Of a stretch of DNA of 64,000 nt, positions 50,773 through 61,000 are shown piece by piece. The translations under genes were made by a program, and so were the position numbers. The notes below the pieces were generated by a model. The model searched no databases. It was not told the DNA's origin and saw only the letters and a list, made by a program, of their open reading frames with translations. Positions within the stretch are counted from its first letter, which is position 1. Each line of letters starts with the position of its first letter. The DNA is from an uncultured Clostridia bacterium (GTDB taxonomy: Bacteria; Bacillota; Clostridia; Oscillospirales; Ruminococcaceae), in the NCBI GenBank assembly GCA_947589215.1, contig CANQCL010000004.1:62001-126000 (forward strand), in the 5' to 3' direction.

Positions 50773-51750
50773 CTAAGACAATACTATAAATAGAATATAG
50801 CAAAGCACTATTAAAGCTCCCATTATTCTGTAAAACACACTGAAGTTTGTATCTTTATCTGATTTTCTGTTTTTTAAGAACAAGCAAAGTCCGGTGATAA
50901 ATGTAGCGATAAACCCGAAGACAACAAGTGAACCCGAACCTTTGCTTTTAAATACCGAGCCATTTCTGTAAAGAATATCTGAAACAGCAAGGATTGTAAA
51001 ATTAAACACTCCGCTGCCTAGAATGTTTCCTGTTGCGGCGTTGAAGTTAGATTTTTTAGCCAGTGCAAAGGTAGAGGTAAGCTCGGGAAGGCTTGTTGCT
51101 ATGCCCAAGAATAAAGCTCCTGCTATAGTTGCACCCAAATTAAAGCCTTCAGCTAAGATGTCGGTAACGTAGGTTATAGAAATTGAAACGCCTACTAGAA
51201 TTACCGCCAGAATTACAAACCTTACTGCGATTTGTTTAATAGTCAAAGGGTTGTTTGTTTTTTCATCGTTATCGCTGTCGTCGTTCGCCATATATCTAAT
51301 GGAAATTATATAGGTGATTATGATGATAAGAGAGTATATGCTTATGCTGAATATGCTGTAATCAAGACCGAGTATCACCGCAAGAAACATTAAAGCGAAC
51401 AGGAAAAGTGAAAACATTGTTATTTTAAAGTGGCTTTTCCCGACCATTGCTTTTGAGAAGTTCTTAGCCCATATGAACATTAAAATGCCGAATATAGTCA
51501 TATTAAAAAGGTTGCTTCCTAAAATGTTTCCTATAACAAGGCTTGGATTTTTAACGATAACAACTGCCGAAAAAGAGGTAAAAAGCTCAGGCAGCGATGT
51601 GACTGCGGCAAGAACAACTCCGCCGATGAACGCACCCGATATATCGGTTTTTTTGTCTATTAAATCTACATAGTCGGCAAGCTTTACCGAAAGAACTACT
51701 ACCAATGCGGCAAGCACTATATAACATATACTCCACAAAACTAAACTCAT
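50773..51750 (-). CDS. Calcium/sodium antiporter (CaCA family)
   Basis: A 325-residue membrane protein with two inverted repeats of five helices. The alpha repeats carry the ion-binding motifs: VVLAAVTSLPELFTSFSA followed by GNILGSNLFN near 46-80, and GIATSLPELTSTFALA followed by GNILGSGVFN near 217-250. It is of the YrbG type and uses the sodium or proton gradient to expel Ca2+. AAGGAG is 14 nt from the ATG. It lies just upstream of ppk on the same strand and may be co-transcribed; both deal with ion and phosphate balance. Confidence 0.92.
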   Translation of the reverse strand: MSLVLWSICYIVLAALVVVLSVKLADYVDLIDKKTDISGAFIGGVVLAAVTSLPELFTSFSAVVIVKNPSLVIGNILGSNLFNMTIFGILMFIWAKNFSKAMVGKSHFKITMFSLFLFALMFLAVILGLDYSIFSISIYSLIIIITYIISIRYMANDDSDNDEKTNNPLTIKQIAVRFVILAVILVGVSISITYVTDILAEGFNLGATIAGALFLGIATSLPELTSTFALAKKSNFNAATGNILGSGVFNFTILAVSDILYRNGSVFKSKGSGSLVVFGFIATFITGLCLFLKNRKSDKDTNFSVFYRIMGALIVLCYILFIVLS

Positions 51751-51792
51751 AATTTTATAATCTACTCCTTATAATTAATGCGATTAAAAGAT

Positions 51793-52617
51793 TTATAAAT
51801 TAAAATACTTTATAAAATTATCACCCAGTATTTTTTTGTTTTCTTCGCCATTCAAGCTAAGTCTCATAAATCTTTGAATTTCCCCGTAATGATCCCACAT
51901 AGGGAAATCTGTTCCGAAGAATATTTTATCTGCCCCGAAACCCCTAATAATATCTCTTGCATAGTCGGGGGACAAAAACTCAAGAGACGAGCTTGTGTCA
52001 AAATGTATGTTTTTGCCGAAAAGACAGGTTATCGCCTCGTCCCATCGCTGATAACCGCCTAAGTGAGCCGCAAATACCTCTAACTTAGGAAAGGCTTTCA
52101 TTATGTTTTCAAGTCTTTTTGGATGGGAATAATCATATCTTGAATCTCCCATATGAATTAAAATAGGCAGCTTGCCTTCAATGGCTCTGTAAATTTTTTC
52201 GGCTTTGTCATCGTCAATATAAAACTCCTGAAAATCAGGGTGAATTTTAATTCCTCTCAAGCCGGAGCTTATTATGCGGTCAACTTCTTTTTCTATATCA
52301 TCATAATCAGGGTGGAGCGTTCCAAAACCTACAAACTCAGGGTGAAGTTCGCACTCGTTCATTATAAAGCTGTTTATGCTCTCAACCTGATGCGGTACTG
52401 TCGCCGTTGAGCAGACAAGATAGTGGCTAACGCCGATTTTATTCCCACATTCGATAAGCTCGTCCGATATTCCGTTTGTACAGCTCATAGGTATGCTGTA
52501 GAAGTCGCCGATAGACGAAACCGCCTTTTTAGATATTTTTTTAGGAAAGATATGAGCGTGTGCGTCGCATATCTCATAGTTTTTGCAAAAATCAATAATT
52601 TTTTTATTGTCAAACAT
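51793..52617 (-). CDS. Amidohydrolase-2 family metal-dependent hydrolase
   Basis: A 274-residue TIM-barrel enzyme. Metal ligands: H-A-H-I-F near 17-20 (CDAHAHIFPK), His in IKIHPDF near 143, His in ILIHMGD near 170, and Asp in FFGTDFPMWDH near 233. GFGTLHPDYDD near 108 is also typical. The ATG at 52617 has GGTGA 7 nt upstream; a GTG at 52626 overlaps that site. Related proteins include decarboxylases and lactonases; I cannot say which reaction it performs. It precedes the CaCA gene on the same strand. Confidence 0.85.
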   Translation of the reverse strand: MFDNKKIIDFCKNYEICDAHAHIFPKKISKKAVSSIGDFYSIPMSCTNGISDELIECGNKIGVSHYLVCSTATVPHQVESINSFIMNECELHPEFVGFGTLHPDYDDIEKEVDRIISSGLRGIKIHPDFQEFYIDDDKAEKIYRAIEGKLPILIHMGDSRYDYSHPKRLENIMKAFPKLEVFAAHLGGYQRWDEAITCLFGKNIHFDTSSSLEFLSPDYARDIIRGFGADKIFFGTDFPMWDHYGEIQRFMRLSLNGEENKKILGDNFIKYFNL

Positions 52618-52698
52618 TTTAGTCACCGTTTCTAAGTGTGTTTTTTAAGAAGTCTAGGTTACAGTTATTATTTTCACTTTATAAAAATATATTACAGC

Positions 52699-53454
52699 CT
52701 AGTCCTTGACCTCTATAAGTATAACCGAGAGGTTGTCCCGGCTTCCGCATTTAACAGCCTTGTTTATAAGACTTTCAGCCTTGACTTTAACAGTCTCAGA
52801 TGATTTAAGAATATCTTTTATATTTTTAACCGATAAATTGTCGGAAACGCCGTCTGAGCAAAGCATTAACGTGTCTCCCTTTTCAAGCTTTTCTGAAATG
52901 TTGGTCAAGTCCACCATAGGGTATTGCTTTGAATTTCCCAGAGACGATATAATAACGTGCTTGATTTTATCGCTGTCTTGCTCGAATATTTTCGACCGCC
53001 CTGTTTCATTTAAAAATTCTTTAAGCGATTGATCTGTCGAGATTTGCTTCAGTCTTCCCGATTTGAGTAAATAAGCTCTGCTGTCGCCTACGTTTATGCA
53101 GGAGATATTGTTGTCAGCGTCAAAGGCTACAAGACATAGAGTCGTCTGCATATTGAATGATTCAGGGTGCTCTCTGCCGTATTCAATAAGCTCGTCGTGT
53201 ATACCGAAAACTCTTGTTTTAAGCTCTGTCACTTTTGTATATGTTGTCATAAGCAGCTTTTCAAGCGTCAGCGAGGACGCTATCTCGCCCGATTTTTCTC
53301 CGCCTACTCCGTCGCAGACCGCCGCAAAAAACGGAGGCGCTATTTCTGTTTCTAAAATTCCGTCGGTGCAAATAGTTTCACCGACCATAATAGCGTCCTC
53401 GTTCTTTTTTCTGAATTTGCCTATATCGGTTATTCCGTATGTATTAAAACGCAT
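52699..53454 (-). CDS. PP2C-type serine/threonine phosphatase
   Basis: A 251-residue cytoplasmic protein phosphatase that needs Mn2+ or Mg2+. The conserved motifs are NEDAIMVGE near 17, VCDGVGGEKSGEIAS near 43-57 (Asp metal ligand), NVGDSRAYLL near 118, LCSDGVSD near 200 and GSRDNLSVILIEV at the end, with the late Asp in R-D-N. It is the Stp/PrpC class that usually reverses Ser/Thr kinases such as PrkC; no kinase is seen next to it. The leader has the hairpin described next. Confidence 0.93.
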   Translation of the reverse strand: MRFNTYGITDIGKFRKKNEDAIMVGETICTDGILETEIAPPFFAAVCDGVGGEKSGEIASSLTLEKLLMTTYTKVTELKTRVFGIHDELIEYGREHPESFNMQTTLCLVAFDADNNISCINVGDSRAYLLKSGRLKQISTDQSLKEFLNETGRSKIFEQDSDKIKHVIISSLGNSKQYPMVDLTNISEKLEKGDTLMLCSDGVSDNLSVKNIKDILKSSETVKVKAESLINKAVKCGSRDNLSVILIEVKD

Positions 53455-53488
53455 AAACTACCATGCTCTTATTAGAGCAAATTCCCTT
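53455..53488 (-). promoter_or_regulatory. Shine-Dalgarno, hairpin, start codon arrangement before the PP2C gene
   Basis: On the minus strand AAGGGAA (53482-53488) ends 27 nt before the ATG. TGCTCT and AGAGCA (53464-53479, loop of 4) lie between them as a perfect hairpin. Folding it out brings the tract to 11 nt. The 3' arm AAGAGC, 11 nt from the ATG, is the same string and distance as before fprA. Confidence 0.45.
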
Positions 53489-53735
53489 CACTGATATTAA
53501 TATTTACCATCATATAAATCTTGGTTTCAGAAATAATATTCCATTATACTAATATATCATTATACAACTAATCAGAAAAAAATCAATGAATTTTTTGACA
53601 GATACTATCCTTTTGAAAAAACCTTTAAAATAGTAATCGGAATTTTAAAATCAATTTCAAGCATAAGTGAAGTACAAGCCGAATAAGTATAAAACATACA
53701 CAATTTAAGGATACGCTTATACATGGAGGTTTAAA

Positions 53736-56390
53736 ATGCTTGATATATTGGAGCAAAACAAAATTGAAAGAAAAGAAAATATGGTAGGCTTGAGCAGCGA
53801 CGAGGCAAAAAGGAGGCAGAAGCTATACGGAAAAAACCAGCTAGAAAAGCCTAAAAAGCCGAATGTCTTAAAGATTTTTGGAAATCAGTTTAGGGATATT
53901 CTTGTTATAATACTTTTGTGCGCTACGGTTGTATCTGTTTTGGTAGGGGAGATATATGACGCATTTACCATTACTATAATAGTTGCGCTTAACTCGATAA
54001 TAGGTTTTATTCAAGAGTTCAGAACCGAAAGAACTCTTATGTCTTTAGAAAAGCTGGCAGCTCCGACGGCAAAGGTCTACAGAGACGGTAAGCTTATAAA
54101 AATCCCGTCTGAGGATATGGTTGTAGGAGATGTTTTTGAAGTGGAAACAGGGGATAGGATACCCTGTGACGCATACATAAAAGAGCAGAATTTTTTAAGC
54201 TGTGATGAGTCTGTATTAACAGGCGAATCAAAAGCTGTTTCAAAAAAGGCTAGAGAAAATGAGAACTTCTTTGGTGAACTCAACCTGCCGTATATGCTTT
54301 ATATGGGAGGGGTAGTTACCAGAGGAAATGCTTTAGCTGAGGCAACAAGTGTCGGCAGAGACACACAAATGGGTAAGGTAGGAAGTATGCTCCATTCGAT
54401 TGAATCGGGGGAAACTCCGCTTCAGGTAAAACTCAAACATCTTTCAAAGGTTCTTGCGTTAATTTGTATGGCGGTTTGCGTTGTTGTTACAGCTGCTGGA
54501 ATAATTAGGGGCGAAGAAGTTTTCACAATGCTTATGACGGGCATTACAATAGCTATTGCTGCAATTCCAGAGGGACTTCCTGCCGCTGTTACTATTGCGC
54601 TTGCGCTGGCAGTTTCAAGAATGTTAAAGAAAAATGCTTTGGTAAGAAGGCTTCACTCGGTAGAGACGCTAGGTTCGGCAACGGTTATTTGCACAGACAA
54701 AACAGGTACGCTTACTGAAAATAAAATGAAGGTGTCAGAGCTTTCAACATTAGAAAACGATTTTGAACTTAGGGATTCTAAAGATCACGGAGAATTTTAT
54801 TTAAAAGGGGAAAGCATAAAAGCGGAGCCTGTCGCTTTGCCGTCTCTATATGAGATGCTAAGGTGCGGAGTCGCCTGCAACAATTCTAAAATTTCTGTTA
54901 AGGAACAGGTGATAGGAAATAACACAAGAAACCGCAGAAATATTTTAAAGACTTATGAAACGTCGGGAGACCCGTTAGAGGCAGCAATGAAAATCGCAGG
55001 TATGGCGGCTAAAATCACATCGGAGAGCGAGGAGTTCAAAAGGCTTTTTGAGGATCCGTTTGAAAGTGAAAAGCGCAAGATGACCGTAAGAGTGGAGGAT
55101 AAGTCGGGGCTTGAGATAGAGTATACAAAGGGTGCACTTGACGTTATAATAGATAACTGCGAGTATTATTTTCAGGGTAAGGAGCTTAAAGAGCTGGGTG
55201 TACCCGAAATCAAGCTGATAGAGCAAAAGCGTGATGAGATGTCTAAAAAAGGGTTAAGGGTAATTGCCTTTTCTGAAATGGTTGGCGGAAAGAGAATATT
55301 TCTAGGCATAATGGGTCTGCTTGATCCGTTAAGACCGGAGATAAAACGCTCGATAGCTCTATGTAAAAGGGCAAAAATCAAAGTTATTATGCTAACCGGC
55401 GACCATAAACTCACTGCCTGCGAGATTGCAAAAAGGGCTGGTATAATAAAGAGCGAGGACGAAGCGCTTAACGGAAGCGAAATAGATGAAATGGACGATA
55501 GGGAGCTTAGTATTGCTCTTAAAAAGGTAAGGGTTCTTTCAAGGGTAAGCCCTGCGCATAAGCTTAGGATAGTAAGGATTTTAAAAGCAGACGGTGAAAT
55601 TGTTGCTATGACGGGCGACGGTGTAAATGACGCCCCAGCAATTAAAGAGGCATCTGTAGGTATTGCTATGGGAAGCGGAACAGATGTTACAAAGAGCGTA
55701 AGTGATATTACTCTTTTAGACGACAACTTCAAGACGATAGTTATGGCTGTTAAAAACGGAAGGGGTATTTTCTTAAATATAAGGAAATTCGTCAGATATT
55801 TATTGTCATGCAATATTGGCGAAGTGTGCGTTATGTTTATAGGCATTTTAATGGGACTTCCCATTGTACTTTTGCCTGCGCAGATACTTCTTGTAAACCT
55901 TGTTACAGACGGGCTGCCTGCTGTTGCTCTTGGTCTTGAGCCTGTTTACGACGACGTTCTTTACAAGCCGCCTAGAAGACCGGAGGATAACTTCTTTTCA
56001 GGAGGGCTGCTTTCTAAAATAGTTTTCAGAGGAATATTTATAGGGCTTTGTACTTTAGCAAGCTTTGTTATGGCTCTCGCTCTCGGCGAGGGAGAGCCTG
56101 TTGCCAGGACCTGCGCCTTGTTTACTCTTGTGCTTAGTCAGCTTATTCACGTTTTTGAATGCAAAAGCGAGGATGAAAGTCTGCTTAAAATAAAGCTTTT
56201 TAATAACTGGTTTTTGATTTTTTCAGTTCTGGCTTCTTTAATTGTGCTGATATTGGTTATCTATATGCCCGCTTTGTCTGCTATCTTTTCCGCTGTTCCT
56301 CTTAATTTTAAAATGATGTCTGTATCTATAGCCTGTGCTGTGATGGTTCCTCTTTTGTCAGTAGTAATCAATAAGTTTAGTAAGCAGTAA
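53736..56390 (+). CDS. P-type Ca2+-transporting ATPase (P2 type)
   Basis: An 884-residue P2 ATPase with 10 helices. The A domain has TGES near 161; the phosphorylation motif is CTDKTGT with Asp321; GDGVND lies near 627-632. Calcium-site residues match SERCA: Glu in PEGLP near 278 on M4, CNIGE near 692 on M5 (Asn and Glu), and NLVTDGLPAVALG near 730 on M6 (Asn, Thr, Asp). So it carries Ca2+ out of the cell at the cost of ATP. GGAGG precedes the ATG. This intact enzyme is a useful contrast to the dead P1B-like protein near the start of the window. Confidence 0.94.
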   Translation: MLDILEQNKIERKENMVGLSSDEAKRRQKLYGKNQLEKPKKPNVLKIFGNQFRDILVIILLCATVVSVLVGEIYDAFTITIIVALNSIIGFIQEFRTERTLMSLEKLAAPTAKVYRDGKLIKIPSEDMVVGDVFEVETGDRIPCDAYIKEQNFLSCDESVLTGESKAVSKKARENENFFGELNLPYMLYMGGVVTRGNALAEATSVGRDTQMGKVGSMLHSIESGETPLQVKLKHLSKVLALICMAVCVVVTAAGIIRGEEVFTMLMTGITIAIAAIPEGLPAAVTIALALAVSRMLKKNALVRRLHSVETLGSATVICTDKTGTLTENKMKVSELSTLENDFELRDSKDHGEFYLKGESIKAEPVALPSLYEMLRCGVACNNSKISVKEQVIGNNTRNRRNILKTYETSGDPLEAAMKIAGMAAKITSESEEFKRLFEDPFESEKRKMTVRVEDKSGLEIEYTKGALDVIIDNCEYYFQGKELKELGVPEIKLIEQKRDEMSKKGLRVIAFSEMVGGKRIFLGIMGLLDPLRPEIKRSIALCKRAKIKVIMLTGDHKLTACEIAKRAGIIKSEDEALNGSEIDEMDDRELSIALKKVRVLSRVSPAHKLRIVRILKADGEIVAMTGDGVNDAPAIKEASVGIAMGSGTDVTKSVSDITLLDDNFKTIVMAVKNGRGIFLNIRKFVRYLLSCNIGEVCVMFIGILMGLPIVLLPAQILLVNLVTDGLPAVALGLEPVYDDVLYKPPRRPEDNFFSGGLLSKIVFRGIFIGLCTLASFVMALALGEGEPVARTCALFTLVLSQLIHVFECKSEDESLLKIKLFNNWFLIFSVLASLIVLILVIYMPALSAIFSAVPLNFKMMSVSIACAVMVPLLSVVINKFSKQ

Positions 56391-56513
56391 AAAGCAAAAC
56401 ATAATAACTTCAATAGTTGCAATTTTGTTCGAAATGTGTTATACTGTTTGCAATTATTAACCTTTGCAGTGATTCTTAGGTGATTTGCTGCGGATGTATT
56501 GGAGGATTTTTAT

Positions 56514-57485
56514 ATGGCTGAGCTTAGGTGGCATCCTTTTACTAAAGATTGGATCATGATAGCTTCAAATAGGCAGGCAAGACCTCAGATGCCGAAAGAC
56601 TATTGTCCTTTTTGTCCGTCGTTCGGGAATGTTCCTGATTATGAGGTTCTTAAATATGATAACGATTTTCCGGCGCTTTCTCAAAATCCGCCCGAGCCTG
56701 ACGATGTTGCCGACGACTTTTTCAAGGTAGAGAAAAATTATGGCAAGTGCGAGGTTATATTGTATTCTCCCAGCCATACGGCTACGCTGCCCGAATTGAC
56801 AGATGACCATGTCGCTAAGCTTGTGGATTTGTGGTGCGAGAGGTTTTCTGCAATGGCAGGTGATGAGAAAATAAAGTATGTATTTATTTTTGAAAACAGA
56901 GGCGAGGCAGTAGGCGTTACAATGCCTCATCCGCACGGTCAGATGTACGGTTATCCGTTTGTACCGAAGAAAATTCAGCTTGAAATTGAATCGGCTAAGG
57001 AGCACATAGAGCAAAAGGGCAAATGTATTTATTGCGATATGCTTGAGCATGAGCTTAATGACGGAAGAAGAATTATATTTAAGAATGAGTATTTTACCGT
57101 TTTTCTGCCGTTTTTTACAGAATACCCTTACGGCGTTTATATATTTGCCAATGACCATAAGCAGTATATAACCGATTTCAATGCAGAGGAAAGATACGTA
57201 CTAGGTCAGACGATAAAGCAAACTGCCGGTATGTTAGACAGCTTGTTCGACATTAAATTTCCCTATATGATGTGTATGCACAACGCTCCCGTCAACAGCG
57301 GAGATCACTCTCAGGATTTCCACTTCCATATCGAGTTTTTCCCGCCGATGAGATCGGCTGATAAGATTAAATTTAACGCTTCGTCAGAAACAGGCGTTTG
57401 GGCGCATTGTAACCCAACCTGCCCGGAGGAGACTTCTAAAGAGCTTCGTGAGGCGTATAAAAAGTATATACAAAATAATAAGTAA
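56514..57485 (+). CDS. galT: Galactose-1-phosphate uridylyltransferase
   Basis: A 323-residue enzyme that exchanges the UMP of UDP-glucose with galactose-1-phosphate. The ATG at 56514 follows GGAGG by 8 nt. The catalytic motif HPHGQ (139-143) has the His that is uridylylated; CPFC at 27-30 with the HxxH-type ligands and the second C-x-x-C group (CIYCD near 171) are the metal sites, and FHFHIEFFPPMR near 273 is the usual C-terminal half. This is the HIT-fold class typical of clostridia. galK is at another locus here. Confidence 0.92.
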   Translation: MAELRWHPFTKDWIMIASNRQARPQMPKDYCPFCPSFGNVPDYEVLKYDNDFPALSQNPPEPDDVADDFFKVEKNYGKCEVILYSPSHTATLPELTDDHVAKLVDLWCERFSAMAGDEKIKYVFIFENRGEAVGVTMPHPHGQMYGYPFVPKKIQLEIESAKEHIEQKGKCIYCDMLEHELNDGRRIIFKNEYFTVFLPFFTEYPYGVYIFANDHKQYITDFNAEERYVLGQTIKQTAGMLDSLFDIKFPYMMCMHNAPVNSGDHSQDFHFHIEFFPPMRSADKIKFNASSETGVWAHCNPTCPEETSKELREAYKKYIQNNK

Positions 57486-57856
57486 TTTAATAGGCTTTGC
57501 ATTATGCACAGTAAGAGCGATATTGTTAGACGGCTTTTGGAATAAAGAATGGCTAAATTTGTACAATATGTAAATGGTTTGTAAATTTTTATTGATTGAC
57601 CTTATAAATCACTATGAAAGGTGGACTTCAAAGTTAAATATTTGTGCAAAAAGTAGGTTTTAGACCTTAAAATTTCTTCAAATTGCATAAATAATATGTA
57701 CTAAGTATGAATATTATTGATAAATTATAAACAAATGACTTAAATTTAGCAGATTTAAGCTAAAAATAACAGAAAATTACCCATATAAATAGATTTAAAG
57801 GAGATTTATTCAAAAAAATTATTAAAAAGTCGAATAAAAAAAAACTTTGTAAGGTG
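57486..57856. other. AT-rich intergenic region without a gene
   Basis: I see no gene here. There is a short inverted repeat, TTTAGC-N8-GCTAAA, and an orphan AAAGGAGA site at 57797 with no start codon after it. The next element is the LRR gene promoter. Confidence 0.5.
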
Positions 57857-57885
57857 TTGACAAAGCAAATAAGCAGTGTTATAAT
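57857..57885 (+). promoter_or_regulatory. Consensus sigma-A promoter for the LRR surface protein
   Basis: TTGACA, a 17-nt spacer and TATAAT, perfect in both boxes. The start is near 57892, giving a leader of about 208 nt. Confidence 0.8.
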
Positions 57886-57997
57886 TGTGGTATGTTAAGC
57901 ACTGTATGGTGTTTTCGTTTCATGAAATCTGTATGGTTTATATTCCATCCCCAACCCCGCGAGTATAAAAAATGCAGAATTTCAAATTTGAACAAAG

Positions 57998-58059
57998 AAG
58001 GAGGGTCAACTTTTACTGCCTGTAAAAAGACAGTAAAACATCATAAGCAATTTGCTTAT
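57998..58059 (+). promoter_or_regulatory. Palindrome-rich leader of the LRR gene
   Basis: An orphan strong site, AAGGAGGG (57998-58005), is followed by TTTTACTG and CAGTAAAA (58011-58038) and then ATAAGCAA-T-TTGCTTAT (58043-58059, 8-bp arms). The true start at 58100 has its own site, AGAGGA, so the first site is unused or is a standby site. Confidence 0.45.
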
Positions 58060-58099
58060 AAAATATAAAGGAATATTTTTGAAGAAAAGAGGAATTAAA

Positions 58100-61000
58100 A
58101 TGAAATTCAAACGAATTTTGTCATTTGTTGCGTCAGCAGCAATGACAATCTCGGCATTGTGCGGAGCAATGTCGATTACTGCTTCGGCTGCTACTTCTGG
58201 TAATAGTGGCGGTTTACGTTGGTGGTTGTCTGGCAGCACTCTCTACGTCTCAGTTACCAGTACTGAAGAAGGTGCTACATCGCCAATGCTTGACTTTACT
58301 AGCGGCAAAGAACCTTGGAACTCTAACAGTAGTAAAATTACTAAAGTTGTTATTAAAGAAGGCGTAACAAGCGTTGGTAACTATGCATTTTACAATTACT
58401 CAAAAATAACAGAAATATCGTTACCAAGCACAATAACTTCTATAGGAGATAGTGCGTTCGAAATGTGTACTGCTTTAGAAACTTTAACATTACCAGAAAC
58501 ACTGCCAAAAATCAAAACTTTTGGATCAAATGCATTTTCACAATGTAAATTGCAAATTACTGATGCTACTTTCTTTGATAATGCAACTACAATTGGTGCT
58601 TCTGCATTTAATCATTGCGTGATTGCATCCGTATCATTGAAATCTGTTCAAACTATTCAAAGGGCCGCTTTCATGTGGTGTGAGGAGCTTACAAAAGTGA
58701 CATTCCCTTCTTATAGCCAGTTTGAAATCGGTGAACAAGCTTTTTACGGTTGTGGTTTTACATCAATTTCAATTCCGTCAAATGCTAAAACAGTGGGAGC
58801 AAGTGCTTTTGCTGACTGTAAAAATCTTGAAACAGCATCAATACCAAGTAGTTATACTACAATTCCTGATTCATTATTTGAAAATTGCACGAGTCTTACA
58901 TCTTTTAAAATTCCTAGTAATGTAACAACTATAGGAAAATCTGCTTTTTTAAAGTGCAGGAGTCTTGGATCGATTGATATTCCTAGCAGTGTAACAACTA
59001 TAGGAAGTTCTGCTTTTTCAGGTTGCAGCAGTCTTGAATCAATATCGTTATTACGTGGTATAAAAGAGCTTGGAGATAAGGCATTTGCTGATTGTACGCT
59101 TTTAGATAATATTCAACTTCCGACTACAATTACAACTTTAGGTGCAGGTGTATTTAGCGGATGTACTACTATTGTATCATTAACGATTCCAGGTTCAGTT
59201 ACGGAAATTCCTCAAGAAGCATTTAAGGGATGCTCAAATCTTGCAAATATTGATATTGCCGATAGTGTAGAAACAATCGGAGCTAATGCATTCCAAGATT
59301 GTACATCATTAAAAACAATAGCGTTACCTAAAAATCTTAATAGCGTTACAGGACAGGCTTTCGTAGGCTGTACGTCATTAACACAGATTAAAGCAAGTCC
59401 GGATAGTACGGCATTTGCTAACTCTTCAAATAACAGCTATTCGGGAGTTCTGATGAGTAAGGATCAAAGCACACTTATTGCGTATCCTTCAGGTCTTACA
59501 TCTACATCTGTTAATTTTACTCAAATTAGTGCAACATTGAGTAAAGTTGGAGATTATGCATTCTATAATAATACAAAAGTAAGTTCAATTGGTAATGTGT
59601 CTATTGCAGAGGTAGGTAATTACGCATTTTCAGGCTGTACTGCTATTAGTTCACTTACATTTAACGCTTCTCTAGTTTCTATTGGAAATTATGCATTTGA
59701 TGGATGTACTAAATTATCAACTATAAGTAAAGTAGATGGCAGTTCTTTAGCAACTATCGGTGATTATGCATTTAGAAACACTGTTATTAAGTCTATTGCG
59801 CTTAATTCAAATTCAGTTACATTAGGTAATCGTGTATTTTCAAATTGTTCTAAATTAGCAACAGTAACATTGAATGGTGCTACATCAATAGGAGATTATG
59901 CTTTCGAAAAGTGTGCTGCACTTAAAACGATTACACTTCCTGATACTTTGACAAGCATAGGAAAATATGCATTTACAGAATGCACAATATTAGCAAATGT
60001 TAATCTTTCTAAGGGACTTACAAATCTTAGTGATTATATGTTCAATAAATGTGCGGCACTAAAAAGGGTAAGTATTCCGAGCAGCGTTACTTCTCTTGGT
60101 CAGTATGTATTCTATCAATCAGGCTTAGAGGAAATCACAGTTCCAAATAGCGTTACGACTATGGGTGTCGGTGTATTCAGCGGCTGTAAAACACTTAAAA
60201 AAGCAGTTATTTCAAATCAAATAAGTGTTTTAAGTAATTACATGTTTAACATATGTACCGATCCTGATCTTGAGATTTACTTAACAGGTACAATAACTAG
60301 TTCTGAGTATAGGGATGTGTTCGGTTCCGGTTCATCTAGCTATGTTAAGGGAACTATTTATGTGTATGATGAAGAATCATATAATAAAATTAATAATCAA
60401 TCCGCTGTAGGTAAAGATGATGGTGCAACTCTTACATACGGTGCAGATTTTACAAAATTAAGAGCATATATTGCAGAAGCTAAAGCATTATATGAAGTTG
60501 ACTACACTCCTGAATCATATAGTGCAATAGCATCTGTGTTAACTCTTGCAGAAATTACTAATGCAAACTATTTGTCAACTCAAGGATCAGCAGACGTTAT
60601 TGCAGCAAACTTGAGAAGTGCAATAGATAAATTAGTGCCAGCTGATAACAAAGAAATGCTTGAGAAGTTGGCAGAGGTTGCAGCTGATGCGGAGAACAAT
60701 TATATAAGAAGCGATTATAGATCTAATTTATATGATGATTTGCGAAATGCATACCGTGCAGGTCAAAAAGTAACAGGAGAAGAGACAAATTCAGAGCTTC
60801 AGAAATTGATTGATGATATTAAAGAGGCTGAAGATAACTTATGCGTAGCATATGCTTATCCGGATCCTGTTTTAGCGGTTAAGAGCGGTGATTATTCTAA
60901 CACGTTCGCATATAATCTTCCTGCAATGTCGGGTGTTACAAATGCAGATATTGTAGGTGCAACACAGGCAAGGATAACATTTGACTGTGCAAGTCACGTT

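Noticed and set aside
55172-55864. Minus-strand frame of 230 codons within the Ca2+-ATPase gene
   Set aside because: Shadow of a real gene with strong motifs; no ribosome site and low-complexity composition.
53736-56390. Second inactive P-type ATPase
   Set aside because: It keeps DKTGT, TGES, GDGVND and all calcium-site residues, so it should be active.
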